Shown one piece after another: positions 1 to 11,239 of a stretch of 64,000 nt of DNA; positions within the stretch are counted from its first letter, which is position 1; each line of letters starts with the position of its first letter. Location of the stretch: contig DASYZR010000044.1 in assembly GCA_035945995.1 (NCBI GenBank), forward strand, positions 58,266 to 122,265. Reading direction: 5' to 3'. This DNA is from a bacterium (GTDB lineage: Bacteria > Sysuimicrobiota > Sysuimicrobiia > Sysuimicrobiales > Segetimicrobiaceae). Under the pieces are notes generated by a model. That model was not told the DNA's origin, did not search any database, and saw nothing but the letters and a program-made list of their open reading frames with translations. The position numbers were made by a program, and so were the translations under genes.

Positions 1-655
1 GTTCGATCTCCGCGGTGTGATTGTGCGTGGCCACCGAGTACGGGCGCAGATCCTCGTTCGTCTCCGAGTACCCGTAGCCGCCCGCGGCTCCGCCCCGGCC
101 GGCGCCCGAGACGCCGGAGACCGCGTTGATCACGATGCCGTCCCGGGCGATCAGGCCCGGCTTGAGAAACGGCGCCAGCGCGAGCAGCGCCGCCGCCGGG
201 TAGCATCCCGGGTCGGCGACGAGGCGCGCCGCCGGAATCTCGCCGCGGTGCAGCTCGGTCAGCCCGTATACCGCCTCGGCCAGATACCGGGGAGCCCGGT
301 GCTCGAATTTGTACCATACCGGATACTCGGCGGGGTCGCGCAGGCGGAAGTCGGCGGCCACGTCGATCACCCGCACACCGCGCTCGAGCAGCTCCGGCAC
401 CTGCGCCATGGCCTTCCCGCTCGGAAGCGACACGATCACCACGTCCGAGTCGGGCGCGATCGCGGCCGCGTTCGCCTCCTCGGTGACGAGATCCACGAAG
501 CCGCGCAGGTTGGGGTAGAGGTCGGAGAAGGGCCGGCCCTTGTGGGTCTCGGCCGTCAGGTGCGTCAGACGGACGTCGGGATGGGTGGCGAGCAGGCGCA
601 CCGCCTCCGCCCCGCCGTAGCCCGATGCTCCGATCACACTGACCCGGACCGCCAT
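1..655 (-). CDS. argC: N-acetyl-gamma-glutamyl-phosphate reductase (5' part, cut by window edge)
   Basis: Third step of arginine biosynthesis: NADPH-dependent reduction of N-acetylglutamyl phosphate to the semialdehyde, in the cytoplasm. The frame starts at an ATG at 655 with MAVRVSVIGASGYGG, the dinucleotide-binding GxxGxxG of the ArgC family. It later shows the catalytic cysteine in VADPGCYP. About 218 of the usual roughly 345 residues are present; the rest lies before base 1. Upstream is a strong promoter with an ARG-box-like operator, so arginine repression is likely. The neighbouring liv operon is on the same strand but appears separately transcribed. Confidence 0.95.
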   Translation of the reverse strand, partial: MAVRVSVIGASGYGGAEAVRLLATHPDVRLTHLTAETHKGRPFSDLYPNLRGFVDLVTEEANAAAIAPDSDVVIVSLPSGKAMAQVPELLERGVRVIDVAADFRLRDPAEYPVWYKFEHRAPRYLAEAVYGLTELHRGEIPAARLVADPGCYPAAALLALAPFLKPGLIARDGIVINAVSGVSGAGRGGAAGGYGYSETNEDLRPYSVATHNHTAEIE

Positions 656-686
656 CCGCGCCCCCGATCCTTCAAACGATAGCATA

Positions 687-715
687 ATCATACAGACTTA
701 TGAATAAAGTTGCAA
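687..715 (-). promoter_or_regulatory. argC promoter
   Basis: On the minus strand a -35 TTGCAA (710-715) and a -10 TATGAT (687-692) are separated by 17 bp, and the argC ATG lies about 30 bp beyond the -10. The region is AT-rich compared with its surroundings. An ARG-box-like operator overlaps the -35 and spacer. Confidence 0.75.
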
Positions 716-716
716 G
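699..716. promoter_or_regulatory. candidate ArgR/AhrC operator (ARG box)
   Basis: The plus-strand 18-mer TATGAATAAAGTTGCAAG matches the Bacillus AhrC box consensus CATGAATAAAAATKCAAK at 15 of 18 positions by my count. It overlaps the argC -35, a position suited to repression. A sibling site lies at the carAB promoter (11167-11184). The operator assignment is inference from the match and from the shared pathway. Confidence 0.65.
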
Positions 717-751
717 CCCGAATCCAGGGAACGCCGGACGGATCGGACGGA

Positions 752-1471
752 CTAGCGGGGCGCCGCGTCGATGCCGAGGTAGGCCGTCCGCACCTGCGTG
801 TTGTTGGCCAGCTCGACGGCGGTGCCGTGCATCACCACCCGGCCGCTCTCGAACACGTAGGCGCGCTGCACCAGGGTCAGCGCGCGGGCCGCGTTCTGTT
901 CGACCAGGAGCATCGCCATGCCCATGGCATGGATCTTCTGGATCGCGTCGAAGGCGGCATCGGTCACGACCGGCGCGAGCCCCAGCGACGGCTCGTCGAG
1001 CATAAGGAGCCGCGGCTGCAGCATGAGCCCGCGGCCGACGGCCAGCATCTGCTGTTCGCCCCCGCTCATCGTGCCGGCCACCTGCCGCCGGCGCTCGGCC
1101 AGCACCGGAAAGATGCCGAAGACCTGGTCCAGGGTCCGACGGCGCGCACGCCTGGCCCGCGGGATGTAGGCGCCGATCTCCAAGTTCTCCTGCACGGTCA
1201 TCTCGGGGAACACCTGGCGGCCTTCGGGCACGTGGGCGATCCCCAGCTCGGCGACCCGGTACGGAGGCAGGTCTGCGATGTTCGTGCCGTCAAACGTGAT
1301 TGTCCCGGTGCGAAGACGCAGCAACCCGGAGATCGCGCGCAGCGTGGTGCTCTTGCCGGCCCCGTTGGCGCCCAGCAGGCCGACGGCCTCTCCCTCGCCG
1401 ACGGTGATGTTCACGTCGGTCACGGCGGTGACGGCCCCGTAGGCCGCGCTCACGCCGGCGAGCGCTAGCAC
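752..1471 (-). CDS. livF: branched-chain amino acid ABC transporter, ATPase LivF
   Basis: Cytoplasmic ATPase of a high-affinity branched-chain amino acid (or related) importer. 239 aa, normal for LivF. Walker A GANGAGKST at about residues 34-42, signature MSGGEQQ at 136-142 and Walker B LLMLDEP at 156-162 are intact, with the LivF hallmark HVPEGRQVFP near 81-90. It starts with GTG at 1471 behind a GGAGG at 6 nt spacing. It is the last gene of the liv operon, 33 bp after livG. Actual substrate cannot be told from sequence; such systems also carry other amino acids, amides and aromatic acids. Confidence 0.95.
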   Translation of the reverse strand: MLALAGVSAAYGAVTAVTDVNITVGEGEAVGLLGANGAGKSTTLRAISGLLRLRTGTITFDGTNIADLPPYRVAELGIAHVPEGRQVFPEMTVQENLEIGAYIPRARRARRRTLDQVFGIFPVLAERRRQVAGTMSGGEQQMLAVGRGLMLQPRLLMLDEPSLGLAPVVTDAAFDAIQKIHAMGMAMLLVEQNAARALTLVQRAYVFESGRVVMHGTAVELANNTQVRTAYLGIDAAPR

Positions 1472-1504
1472 CGCCGGCCTCCGGGAGCGGCCGCACTATC
1501 GGGC

Positions 1505-2233
1505 TCACACATGCACGTAGCTGCTCCCCAGGTAGGCCCGGATGACCTCGGGGTCCCGCGCGATGTCGGCCGGACCTCCCTCCGCGATCTTCCGTCCGTG
1601 GTCCAGCACCACGATGTGCCGCGCCACGGCCATGATGGCGCGCATCACGTGCTCCACGATCACAATGGTCAGACCGCGCCGGGACAGTTGCTCCACGAGC
1701 GCGACGGCCTGATCGATCTCCGTCGGGTTCAGCCCGGCCATGACCTCGTCGAGCAGCAGCAGGCGCGGTTCGGTCACGAGCGCCCGGGCCAGCTCGAGCC
1801 GCCGCTGGTCGATGGCGGTGAGATCGCACGCCAGGACCCCCTCCTTGGCCGACAACCCCACGAAGTCGATGGCATCGCGGGCCCGCCGGCGCGCGACGTG
1901 CACCCTCTTGTGGCGCAGGAACGCCCCGGTCATCACGTTTGCCAGCACCGTCATTTTGCCGAAGGGCCGAACCACCTGGAAGGTGCGGGCCACCCCGTGC
2001 GCACACACGTCGTACGGGCGCAGGCCGGCGAGTTCCCGGCCGAACGCCAGGATCGAGCCCGCATCAGGACGATAATACCCGGTGATCAGGTTGAAACTGG
2101 TGGTCTTGCCCGCCCCGTTGGGTCCGATCAGGGCCACCGTGTGCCCTTCCGGCACCGAAAAGGACAGGTCCTGAACAGCCCGCAGCCCGCCGAATCGCTT
2201 GCTGAGACCGCGAACGACCAGGGACTCACCCAT
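1505..2233 (-). CDS. livG: branched-chain amino acid ABC transporter, ATPase LivG
   Basis: Second ATPase of the liv importer. Start ATG at 2233 (MGESLVVRGLSKRFGG) overlaps the end of livM by 8 bp, indicating translational coupling; a longer in-frame start at 2314 would run far into livM and is unlikely. 242 aa. Walker A GPNGAGKTT at about 37-45. The ABC signature is unusual: LTAIDQRRLELARAL stands where LSYGEQRR is typical, and Walker B is followed by EVMAG rather than the usual EPxAG. The rest is standard, so this looks like a divergent LivG subfamily rather than a broken gene. Confidence 0.93.
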   Translation of the reverse strand: MGESLVVRGLSKRFGGLRAVQDLSFSVPEGHTVALIGPNGAGKTTSFNLITGYYRPDAGSILAFGRELAGLRPYDVCAHGVARTFQVVRPFGKMTVLANVMTGAFLRHKRVHVARRRARDAIDFVGLSAKEGVLACDLTAIDQRRLELARALVTEPRLLLLDEVMAGLNPTEIDQAVALVEQLSRRGLTIVIVEHVMRAIMAVARHIVVLDHGRKIAEGGPADIARDPEVIRAYLGSSYVHV

Positions 2234-3182
2234 TGAGCGGCGCGCCCTTTCGCTCGCCGGCCGCCCCGCCCGGCGCGGCGTTCGTGACGGTTCGGACCAC
2301 CCGATCGTAGACATCCGTCAGCACTCCGAGCAGGCCCGTCGGCCGCCACAGGATGACGGCCATCAGGATGACCGCGTAGAGGGTCAGCTGCACGCCGCCG
2401 CGCGCGCCGCCGAGCCAGCTCTGCATCAGCGCGGAGGTCGGCTCGAGCAGCGCCGTGCCGATAACGGGACCCCACAACGTGCCGATCCCGCCGACGATCG
2501 ACACGAGCGCCGCCTCCACGGACACGTTGAAGCTGAAGGCCGTGTTGGGATCGATAAAGTAGATGTACTGGACGTAGAACGTCCCGGCGAGCCCGGTGAG
2601 GAACGCGCTGATCAGGTAGATGTCCCGCTTGATCCGCGGGACGTTGACGCCCACGGCTTCGGCCGCGTCCTGGTCCTCGCCGACCGCGACCAGGTAGTAT
2701 CCCATCCAAGAGCGCTCGATCCAGTAGGTGACGGCGAGCCCGAGTGCCAGCAGGCCGAGGGCGATGTAATAGTATGCCGCCTTGGCATCGAACTGCATCA
2801 TCCACGGCGAGTTGCCCTGGTTCGGGATCGTGGTGCCTTCCGCGCCCCACGCGAAGTTGCGGAACTTCAGAAACAGGAGCATCAAGGTCTGCGCCGTCCC
2901 GATCGTGGCGATGGCAAAGTAGGGCCCGCGCAGGCGAAAGCACAGCGCTCCGATCGGCAGACTGGCGAGCATCGCCACGACGCCGCCGGCGGCGATGCCG
3001 ATCCACGGCGATACGCCGAAGCGAATGAGCACGATCGTCGAGGTGTAGGCGCCGAGGCCGAAATACGCGGCGTGGCCCAGGGACAGCTGTTTGGCGTACC
3101 CCCCCAGCAGGTTCCACGCCACCCCGATGAACGCGAAGAGCAGCACTCTGATGAAGATGTCGATGGCGAAGGGATCGGCCAC
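2226..3182 (-). CDS. livM: branched-chain amino acid ABC transporter, permease LivM
   Basis: Inner-membrane permease subunit partnering LivH. The frame shows repeated hydrophobic segments and the LivM signature GYAKQLSLGHAAYFGLGAYT. The given start is a GTG at 3182 (318 aa), the first ATG/GTG/TTG after the upstream in-frame stop. However, 26 further in-frame codons upstream encode Arg-rich sequence and a hydrophobic stretch (VIGLAAAALSLILLP), the usual first membrane helix of LivM. No standard start codon precedes it; an ATA at 3258-3260 overlaps the livH stop. The true start may therefore lie upstream of 3182. Confidence 0.92.
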   Translation of the reverse strand: MADPFAIDIFIRVLLFAFIGVAWNLLGGYAKQLSLGHAAYFGLGAYTSTIVLIRFGVSPWIGIAAGGVVAMLASLPIGALCFRLRGPYFAIATIGTAQTLMLLFLKFRNFAWGAEGTTIPNQGNSPWMMQFDAKAAYYYIALGLLALGLAVTYWIERSWMGYYLVAVGEDQDAAEAVGVNVPRIKRDIYLISAFLTGLAGTFYVQYIYFIDPNTAFSFNVSVEAALVSIVGGIGTLWGPVIGTALLEPTSALMQSWLGGARGGVQLTLYAVILMAVILWRPTGLLGVLTDVYDRVVRTVTNAAPGGAAGERKGAPLNG

Positions 3183-3256
3183 GATTCGCGGCAGCAGGAT
3201 GAGACTCAGCGCCGCCGCCGCGAGTCCGATGACGCGCCAAGAACGCCGCCCGCGTT

Positions 3257-4126
3257 CTATCGGATCCGCCCCCCGAACAGTCCGCTCGGCCTGACCGTCA
3301 GCGTCAACAGCAGGACGGCGAATACCACGATCAGCCCGGAGTCCGCCCCGATGAACTGGATGCCCAGCGACTCGGCCATCCCCATCATCAGGCCCGCGAT
3401 GAGGGCGCCCGTCACGTTGCCCAGCGTCCCGAGGACGACGGCCACGAACGCCATGAGCACAAACACCTGGCCGACCGTCGGGTAGACGGCATAGAACGGC
3501 AACAGGAGCGAGCCGGCGGCGCCGGCGAGCGCGAGCGCGAGCCCCACGGCGACGCCGAAGACCTGATCGGGGTTGACGCCCATCAGCATCGCCACGTCCC
3601 GGTTCTGCGCCGCCGCCCGCATCGCTTTGCCGAGGTCGGTGGCGCGCAGGAACACCTCCAGCGCCGCACTGAGCAGCATCGCGAGCACGAACGCCGTGAG
3701 CCGCGCCACCCCGACGTACAGCGGCCCGATGCGGATGGCCGACTCCGTGTAGCTCGTGTGCACCGTCCGGTAGTCGGCCGTGAACAACAGGAGCGCCAGG
3801 TTCATGAGCAGCAGCGAGAGCGCAAACGTCAGGAAGATCTGGGGCATGTCGCCGAGGCCGAGCACGCGCCGGATCAGCGTTCGCTGCAGCAGCACGCCGG
3901 CGACGAACAGCACCGGCATGGACACGAGCAGCGACGCGAGGGGGTCCACGGCGAAGCGGACGGCGAGCCAGTAGCTGATGTACATGCCGATCATCACGAA
4001 CTCGCCGTGGGCGAAGTTGACGATCTTCACCACGCCGAAGATCAGCGTGACCCCGATGCTCACGAGCGCGTAAATGCCGCCGATGAGCAGGCCGTTCACC
4101 AGGGCCTGAGCGACGACCGCCGTCAT
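3257..4126 (-). CDS. livH: branched-chain amino acid ABC transporter, permease LivH
   Basis: Inner-membrane permease, 289 aa, starting at ATG 4126 with MTAVVAQALVNGLLIGG and the family motif VNFAHGEFVMIGMY near residues 35-50. Multiple hydrophobic helices run to the end, with TVRPSGLFG just before the stop as in LivH proteins. The open frame continues upstream to 5008 but that part is a shadow of the binding-protein gene. The gene lies 11 bp downstream of the binding protein and directly upstream of livM in a five-gene operon. Confidence 0.95.
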   Translation of the reverse strand: MTAVVAQALVNGLLIGGIYALVSIGVTLIFGVVKIVNFAHGEFVMIGMYISYWLAVRFAVDPLASLLVSMPVLFVAGVLLQRTLIRRVLGLGDMPQIFLTFALSLLLMNLALLLFTADYRTVHTSYTESAIRIGPLYVGVARLTAFVLAMLLSAALEVFLRATDLGKAMRAAAQNRDVAMLMGVNPDQVFGVAVGLALALAGAAGSLLLPFYAVYPTVGQVFVLMAFVAVVLGTLGNVTGALIAGLMMGMAESLGIQFIGADSGLIVVFAVLLLTLTVRPSGLFGGRIR

Positions 4127-4137
4127 GCGCCGGGCGG

Positions 4138-5382
4138 CTAAGGTTTCATCAGCGACGCCCGAGCCTCGTCCTTCGGGAACACCGTCACCAGGTCGCCTTT
4201 CTGCCACTGGACGCCCACCGGATGGCCGTAGACGTTCTTGCCGGTGGCCGGGTCGAACTTGACCTTCCCGCCCGGCGCCATCGCGGCGTACCCCTTCGAA
4301 ACGTCGAGGGCGGCCAGCGCGTCCCGGACCTTGCGCGGGTCGGTCGACGCCGCCCGTTCCAACGCGTCGGCGAGCATGAACGTTTGGGCAACCAGCCCGC
4401 CGGCGTACTCGAAGATGAACTCCCCGTACTGCTTCTGATAGGCCGTGTTCACGGTTCTCGCGTCGGCGTTGATGTCGTGGTTCCAGTGCGCCACCCCGAG
4501 CAGTCCCTCCGCGTCCTTGCCCACGCCCTTGTAGAACTCGGGCTGGACAAACCCTCCCGAGCCGCCGTTGATCGGGATGCCGACGCCCATCTGCTTCATC
4601 GTGCGGACGATCAGAATCAGGTCGTTGAGGTAGGACACGGCGAACAGCGTGGTGGCGCCGGAAGCCTTGACCTTGTTGACGAGCGGGCTGGCGTCGGTGA
4701 AGCCCGCGGAATACGGTTCGAACATGACGATGTCGACGCCTTCGCCGGCCGCCTGATCCTGGAGGCCCTTGGAGGTCGACGTCCCGAACGCCGTGTTCTC
4801 GAACACCACCGCCACCTTCGGCTTGTCGCTGATCAGCCGGCTCATCTGCAGCTGTGCTTTCGCGAACTGGGAGGCTCGGGAAAATGGCGTGAACGTGTAC
4901 CTGCGGCCGCCCTGGTTGAGTTGGTCGGAGCTCGAGCCGGTGATGAGCGGCACCTTCGCCCGCTCGGCCACTTCGCTGGCAATCAGGGTCAACGCGCTCG
5001 CGTAGCACCCGTGGATCGCAGAGAGCTTGTGCTGGGTAATCAACCGCTCCGTCTCCGTGCGGGTGACCGTGGTGTCGCTCTGCACATCGGAGAGGATGAG
5101 GTTCAATTTGGCGCCGCCGAGCGCCCGAATGCCGCCCCGGCCGTTCACCATCTGGACCGCGAGCTTGGCGGCGTTGACACAGCCCTGCCCGATTTGCCCG
5201 AGACCACCGGTTACCGGATAGAGCCCCCCGATGTTGACGTCGGCGGGCGCGGCCTCCGACCTCAGGACCGCGGCGCCGAATCCGGAGACCGCGCCGGCGG
5301 CGACGGTGCCGCGCGCGACCGTGGTGAGAAAGCCTCTGCGGGTGTACTGCCTGTGCGAACTCCTACCCCTGGGCTTGTCCAT
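4138..5382 (-). CDS. branched-chain amino acid ABC transporter, substrate-binding protein (LivK/J-like)
   Basis: Extracytoplasmic binding protein, 414 aa, type-I periplasmic-binding fold. ATG at 5382 follows GAAGGAGGGGAG with ideal spacing. The N-terminus carries a twin-arginine-type signal (YTRRGFLTT at about 13-21, then an Ala/Gly-rich hydrophobic stretch to around residue 45), followed by VNIGGLYPVTGGLGQIG, typical of the family. The start overlaps the end of the upstream LacI-family ORF by 20 bp, so regulator and transporter are probably one transcript. Ligand unknown. Confidence 0.93.
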   Translation of the reverse strand: MDKPRGRSSHRQYTRRGFLTTVARGTVAAGAVSGFGAAVLRSEAAPADVNIGGLYPVTGGLGQIGQGCVNAAKLAVQMVNGRGGIRALGGAKLNLILSDVQSDTTVTRTETERLITQHKLSAIHGCYASALTLIASEVAERAKVPLITGSSSDQLNQGGRRYTFTPFSRASQFAKAQLQMSRLISDKPKVAVVFENTAFGTSTSKGLQDQAAGEGVDIVMFEPYSAGFTDASPLVNKVKASGATTLFAVSYLNDLILIVRTMKQMGVGIPINGGSGGFVQPEFYKGVGKDAEGLLGVAHWNHDINADARTVNTAYQKQYGEFIFEYAGGLVAQTFMLADALERAASTDPRKVRDALAALDVSKGYAAMAPGGKVKFDPATGKNVYGHPVGVQWQKGDLVTVFPKDEARASLMKP

Positions 5383-6625
5383 CGTCTCCCCTCCTTCGGG
5401 TCGCGCGTAGGCGCGCGACGTTGGCTCCACTCTCGTGCACGAGCATCCTTGCACTGCGCCGCCGGACTCCGACCACCTCCTCCCCCACCCTGCCGGCGAG
5501 CAGCCTCGCGTCACCCGCGCGCGACCGGCGCGCCGTTCGCAGCGCCGCGGTGAACGCTCCCCGCCGCGCGGACGAGGCGCGCGGAGGCGCCGTCGACGCC
5601 CGCACCATGAGGCGCGGCCGCACCACCAGCGTCGCGGGCTCCTGCGCCGGACGTTGCGCCGCGGCCCGCAGGACCTCGTCCACCGCGATCCGAGCCAATT
5701 CGTCCGCGGGTTGGCGGACCGTCGTCAGCGGGGGATTGGCGAGCCGGGCGAGGTCGATGTCGTCGAACCCCACAACCGAGAGGTCCCGGGGGACGATGAG
5801 CCCGAGTTCCCTCGCCGCGGCCAGGACGCCAAACGCGCAGAGGTCATTCGCGGCGACGACGGCGGTGGGAGGACTCGGGGCCTTAAGCAGATGCCGGATG
5901 CCTATCTGGCCGACCTCGGCGCCCTCCGCGTCGCGGGACATGGTGTCGGCGCCTCGCCGCCACACGAGCGCCGGGTCCATCGCAAGGCCGGCGTGGACCA
6001 ACGCGTCACGGTACCCCCGGTACCGTTCGACGCGGCTTGTAAACCGGGCGAGGTCGGAGATGAAGGCGATGCGGCGATGTCCCTGCCCGAGGAGATGCCG
6101 GGTCGCGAGCAGGCTCCCGTGGCGGTTGTCCACGCTGATGCTGGCCGCGGGGACGACGGCGTCCCCGTGGGATGGGAGTCCGAGGGCGACGACGGTGAGA
6201 CCCCGGGCCATGAGGTCGGCGATGTGATCGAGGGACGGGAGGGAGGAGCCGAGAATGACGTCCCTGATGCCGTCACGCCACAGTCCCGCGACGTAGGCAC
6301 GCTCGCGGGCCCGATCCCGGTCCGTGTTGCAGAGCACGACCTGGTAGCCGTGGGCCCTCGCCGCGCTTTCCACGTACACGGCGAAGCTCCCCCAAAACGG
6401 GTTGGCCACCGAGGGAACGACGAGCGCGATCGTCCGGGCGTGGCCGGTGCGGAGCTGGCGGGCGGCCCGGTTGGGACGGTAACGGAGACGCGCGATGGCA
6501 CGGTCCACCCGGCGGCGCGTCGCGGGCCGCATGCGCCCGGAGCGACCATTCAGCACGTTGGAGACGGTGCTCACGGACACTCGGGCAAGCCGGGCGACGT
6601 CTCGGATCGTCGTGGACTCGGCCAG
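5363..6625 (-). CDS. LacI-family transcriptional regulator (probable CTG start)
   Basis: Repressor-type DNA-binding protein with a LacI helix-turn-helix and a periplasmic-binding-like effector domain (IALVVPSVANPFWG, then VVAANDLCAFGVL and VVGFDDIDLARLANPPLTT). The first standard start in frame is GTG 6580, but that would delete the first HTH helix. Codons upstream encode AESTTIRDVARLARVSVSTVS, the expected LacI N-terminus, and a CTG at 6625 sits 6 nt after AGGAGGGG. I therefore place the start there (420 aa). The C-terminus is also odd: LacI homology ends near residue 345 and about 70 Arg-rich residues follow, running 20 bp into the binding-protein gene. It probably controls the liv operon it precedes. 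Confidence 0.85.
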   Translation of the reverse strand: MAESTTIRDVARLARVSVSTVSNVLNGRSGRMRPATRRRVDRAIARLRYRPNRAARQLRTGHARTIALVVPSVANPFWGSFAVYVESAARAHGYQVVLCNTDRDRARERAYVAGLWRDGIRDVILGSSLPSLDHIADLMARGLTVVALGLPSHGDAVVPAASISVDNRHGSLLATRHLLGQGHRRIAFISDLARFTSRVERYRGYRDALVHAGLAMDPALVWRRGADTMSRDAEGAEVGQIGIRHLLKAPSPPTAVVAANDLCAFGVLAAARELGLIVPRDLSVVGFDDIDLARLANPPLTTVRQPADELARIAVDEVLRAAAQRPAQEPATLVVRPRLMVRASTAPPRASSARRGAFTAALRTARRSRAGDARLLAGRVGEEVVGVRRRSARMLVHESGANVARLRATRRRGDDGQAQG

Positions 6626-6746
6626 ACCCGTCCCCTCCTGCCGGCCTGGCCCCGGTCGTGTCCCGTCCGTGGGGCCGGATCGTAGCAGCGAGTTGCGCAG
6701 CGTGAGGCCGGAGCTGCGGAACTGGTGTATCGTTTTACTTGGTAGA

Positions 6747-6776
6747 AGGTTACACCGGTCTCGGGCGCATTGTCAA
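6747..6776 (-). promoter_or_regulatory. candidate promoter of the lacI-liv operon
   Basis: Minus strand TTGACA (6771-6776), 18 bp spacer, TAACCT (6747-6752). It lies in the 177 bp between carB and the regulator, the only non-coding DNA ahead of the operon. An imperfect inverted repeat GGTGTA...TACACC (about 6725-6756) covers the -10 and could be an autoregulatory operator; that is speculative. Confidence 0.5.
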
Positions 6777-6802
6777 GGAATTGGGGGGGCCGGGGGGCCG
6801 GT

Positions 6803-9999
<3,197 letters not shown>

Positions 10000-10000
<1 letters not shown>

Positions 10001-11088
10001 CAGGGCATCACGGCGGCGGATTCGAGCATCTCCATCCAGGCATCGAACAGATAGGCCGAATCGAGCGGACCGGGCCGGCCTTCGGGATGATACTGGACGG
10101 TCATGATGGGCAGGCGCGGATGGCGGAGGCCCTCCACCGTCCCGTCGTTCAGGTTGCGGTGGGTGACGGCCAGTTCCGTCCCGCCGACCGACGCGTCGTC
10201 GACCGCGTACCCGTGGTTCTGCGTGGTGACGCACACGCGGCCGGTCACGAGATCCTTCACGGGATGGTTGCTGCCGCGGTGTCCGTAGGGCAGTTTGAAT
10301 GTATCGGCGCCCGCGGCCCGGCCGATGATCTGATGGCCGAGGCAGATGCCGAACATCGGCAGGCGTCCCCACAGGCGCCGTACCTGCTCGACCTCGTGGG
10401 GCAGCGTCTGGGGATCGCCGGGGCCCGGCGAGAGCACGAGGCCGGCCGGCGAGAGATCGAGCACCTCCTCGGCCGTGGTCCGGTGCGGGAGGACCCACAC
10501 GTCGCACCCGCGCTTTCTCAAGCCGTCGATGATCCCGGCCTTCACCCCGCAGTCCAGCAGGGCGAGCCGCGGCCCGGGCCCGGGCAGATGACGGACCGAG
10601 GGGGTCGACACCTCTCCCACCAGATCGAGCGTGCTGATGTCCGGCAGGGCCCGCGCCCGCGCGACGAGGTCCGCATCGGGCACGTCCTCTTCGGTGGAGA
10701 CGAGGCCGCGTTTGAGACCCTGCGAGCGCAGGTGGCGGACCAAGAACCGCGTGTCGACACCGGCGATCCCCGGAATCTCCCAGCGGGCGAGCGTGGCGGC
10801 GAGCGTGCTCTCGGCCTGCCAGTGGTGCGGCAGATCCGCGGCCTCGCCGACAACGAAGCCCTCGACGTGCGGGCGGAACGACTCCCACGCCTCACCGCTC
10901 ACGCCGTAATTGCCGATCAAGGGGTACGCCATCGTCACGATCTGGCCGTTGTAGGACGGGTCGGACAACACTTCTTCGTACCCCGTCATCGCCGTCGTGA
11001 AGACGACTTCGCCGCCGGCCCACCCCCGGGCGCCGATGGCGCGGCCCGTGAGCACCGTGCCGTCCTCGAGCGCGAGTCGTGCCCGCAT
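10000..11088 (-). CDS. carA: carbamoyl-phosphate synthase small subunit (glutaminase)
   Basis: Class-I glutamine amidotransferase subunit that releases ammonia for CarB. 362 aa from the ATG at 11088. An ATG two codons earlier (11094) touches the Shine-Dalgarno GGGAGG and is less likely, whereas 11088 has 6 nt spacing. The N-terminal CPSase domain has [19 protein letters not shown]. The GATase domain shows the nucleophile in [10 protein letters not shown] and the His/Glu pair in YHPEGRPGP. Preceded by an ARG-box promoter and farther upstream by a leader with a terminator. Confidence 0.97.
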
Positions 11089-11154
11089 CCGCATCCTCCC
11101 GGCCTGCTCCGCGAGGGCGGCGCACCCCCCGGCACAGGCTCTTAGTCGCGCATG

Positions 11155-11183
11155 ATTATACTATGTCATGCATAAAGATGCAA
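11155..11183 (-). promoter_or_regulatory. carAB proximal promoter
   Basis: Minus strand -35 TTGCAT (11178-11183), 17 bp spacer, perfect -10 TATAAT (11155-11160). The carA start is about 65 bp downstream. The -35 and first half of the spacer nearly match those of the argC promoter. Confidence 0.85.
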
Positions 11184-11184
11184 T
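11167..11184. promoter_or_regulatory. candidate ArgR/AhrC operator (ARG box) at carAB
   Basis: CATGCATAAAGATGCAAT matches the Bacillus AhrC consensus at 16 of 18 positions and contains a perfect inverted repeat TGCAT-AAAG-ATGCA. It overlaps the -35 of the carAB promoter, consistent with arginine-dependent repression. The argC promoter carries the sister site in the same place. Confidence 0.7.
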
Positions 11185-11210
11185 TTCCCTGGGACGGGCC
11201 AAGGCACACA

Positions 11211-11239
11211 CAAAAAGGGGAGCCCCAAAGAGGCTCCCC
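11211..11239 (-). terminator. intrinsic terminator / candidate attenuator ahead of carAB
   Basis: Read on the minus strand, an 8-bp stem GGGGAGCC / GGCTCCCC encloses a short loop and is followed by TTTTT. It sits about 95 nt after another minus-strand promoter-like sequence (11309-11336) and just before the carAB proximal promoter. It could simply end the upstream transcript or act as an attenuator for carAB. Confidence 0.8.

Noticed and set aside
4127..5008. 583-codon reading of livH with a long N-terminal extension
   Set aside because: The extension overlaps the binding-protein gene in another frame; LivH homology starts at 4126.
10001..10888. 1361-codon reading of carB
   Set aside because: The extra N-terminal part lies inside carA; carB homology begins MPGGIRKV at 10000.
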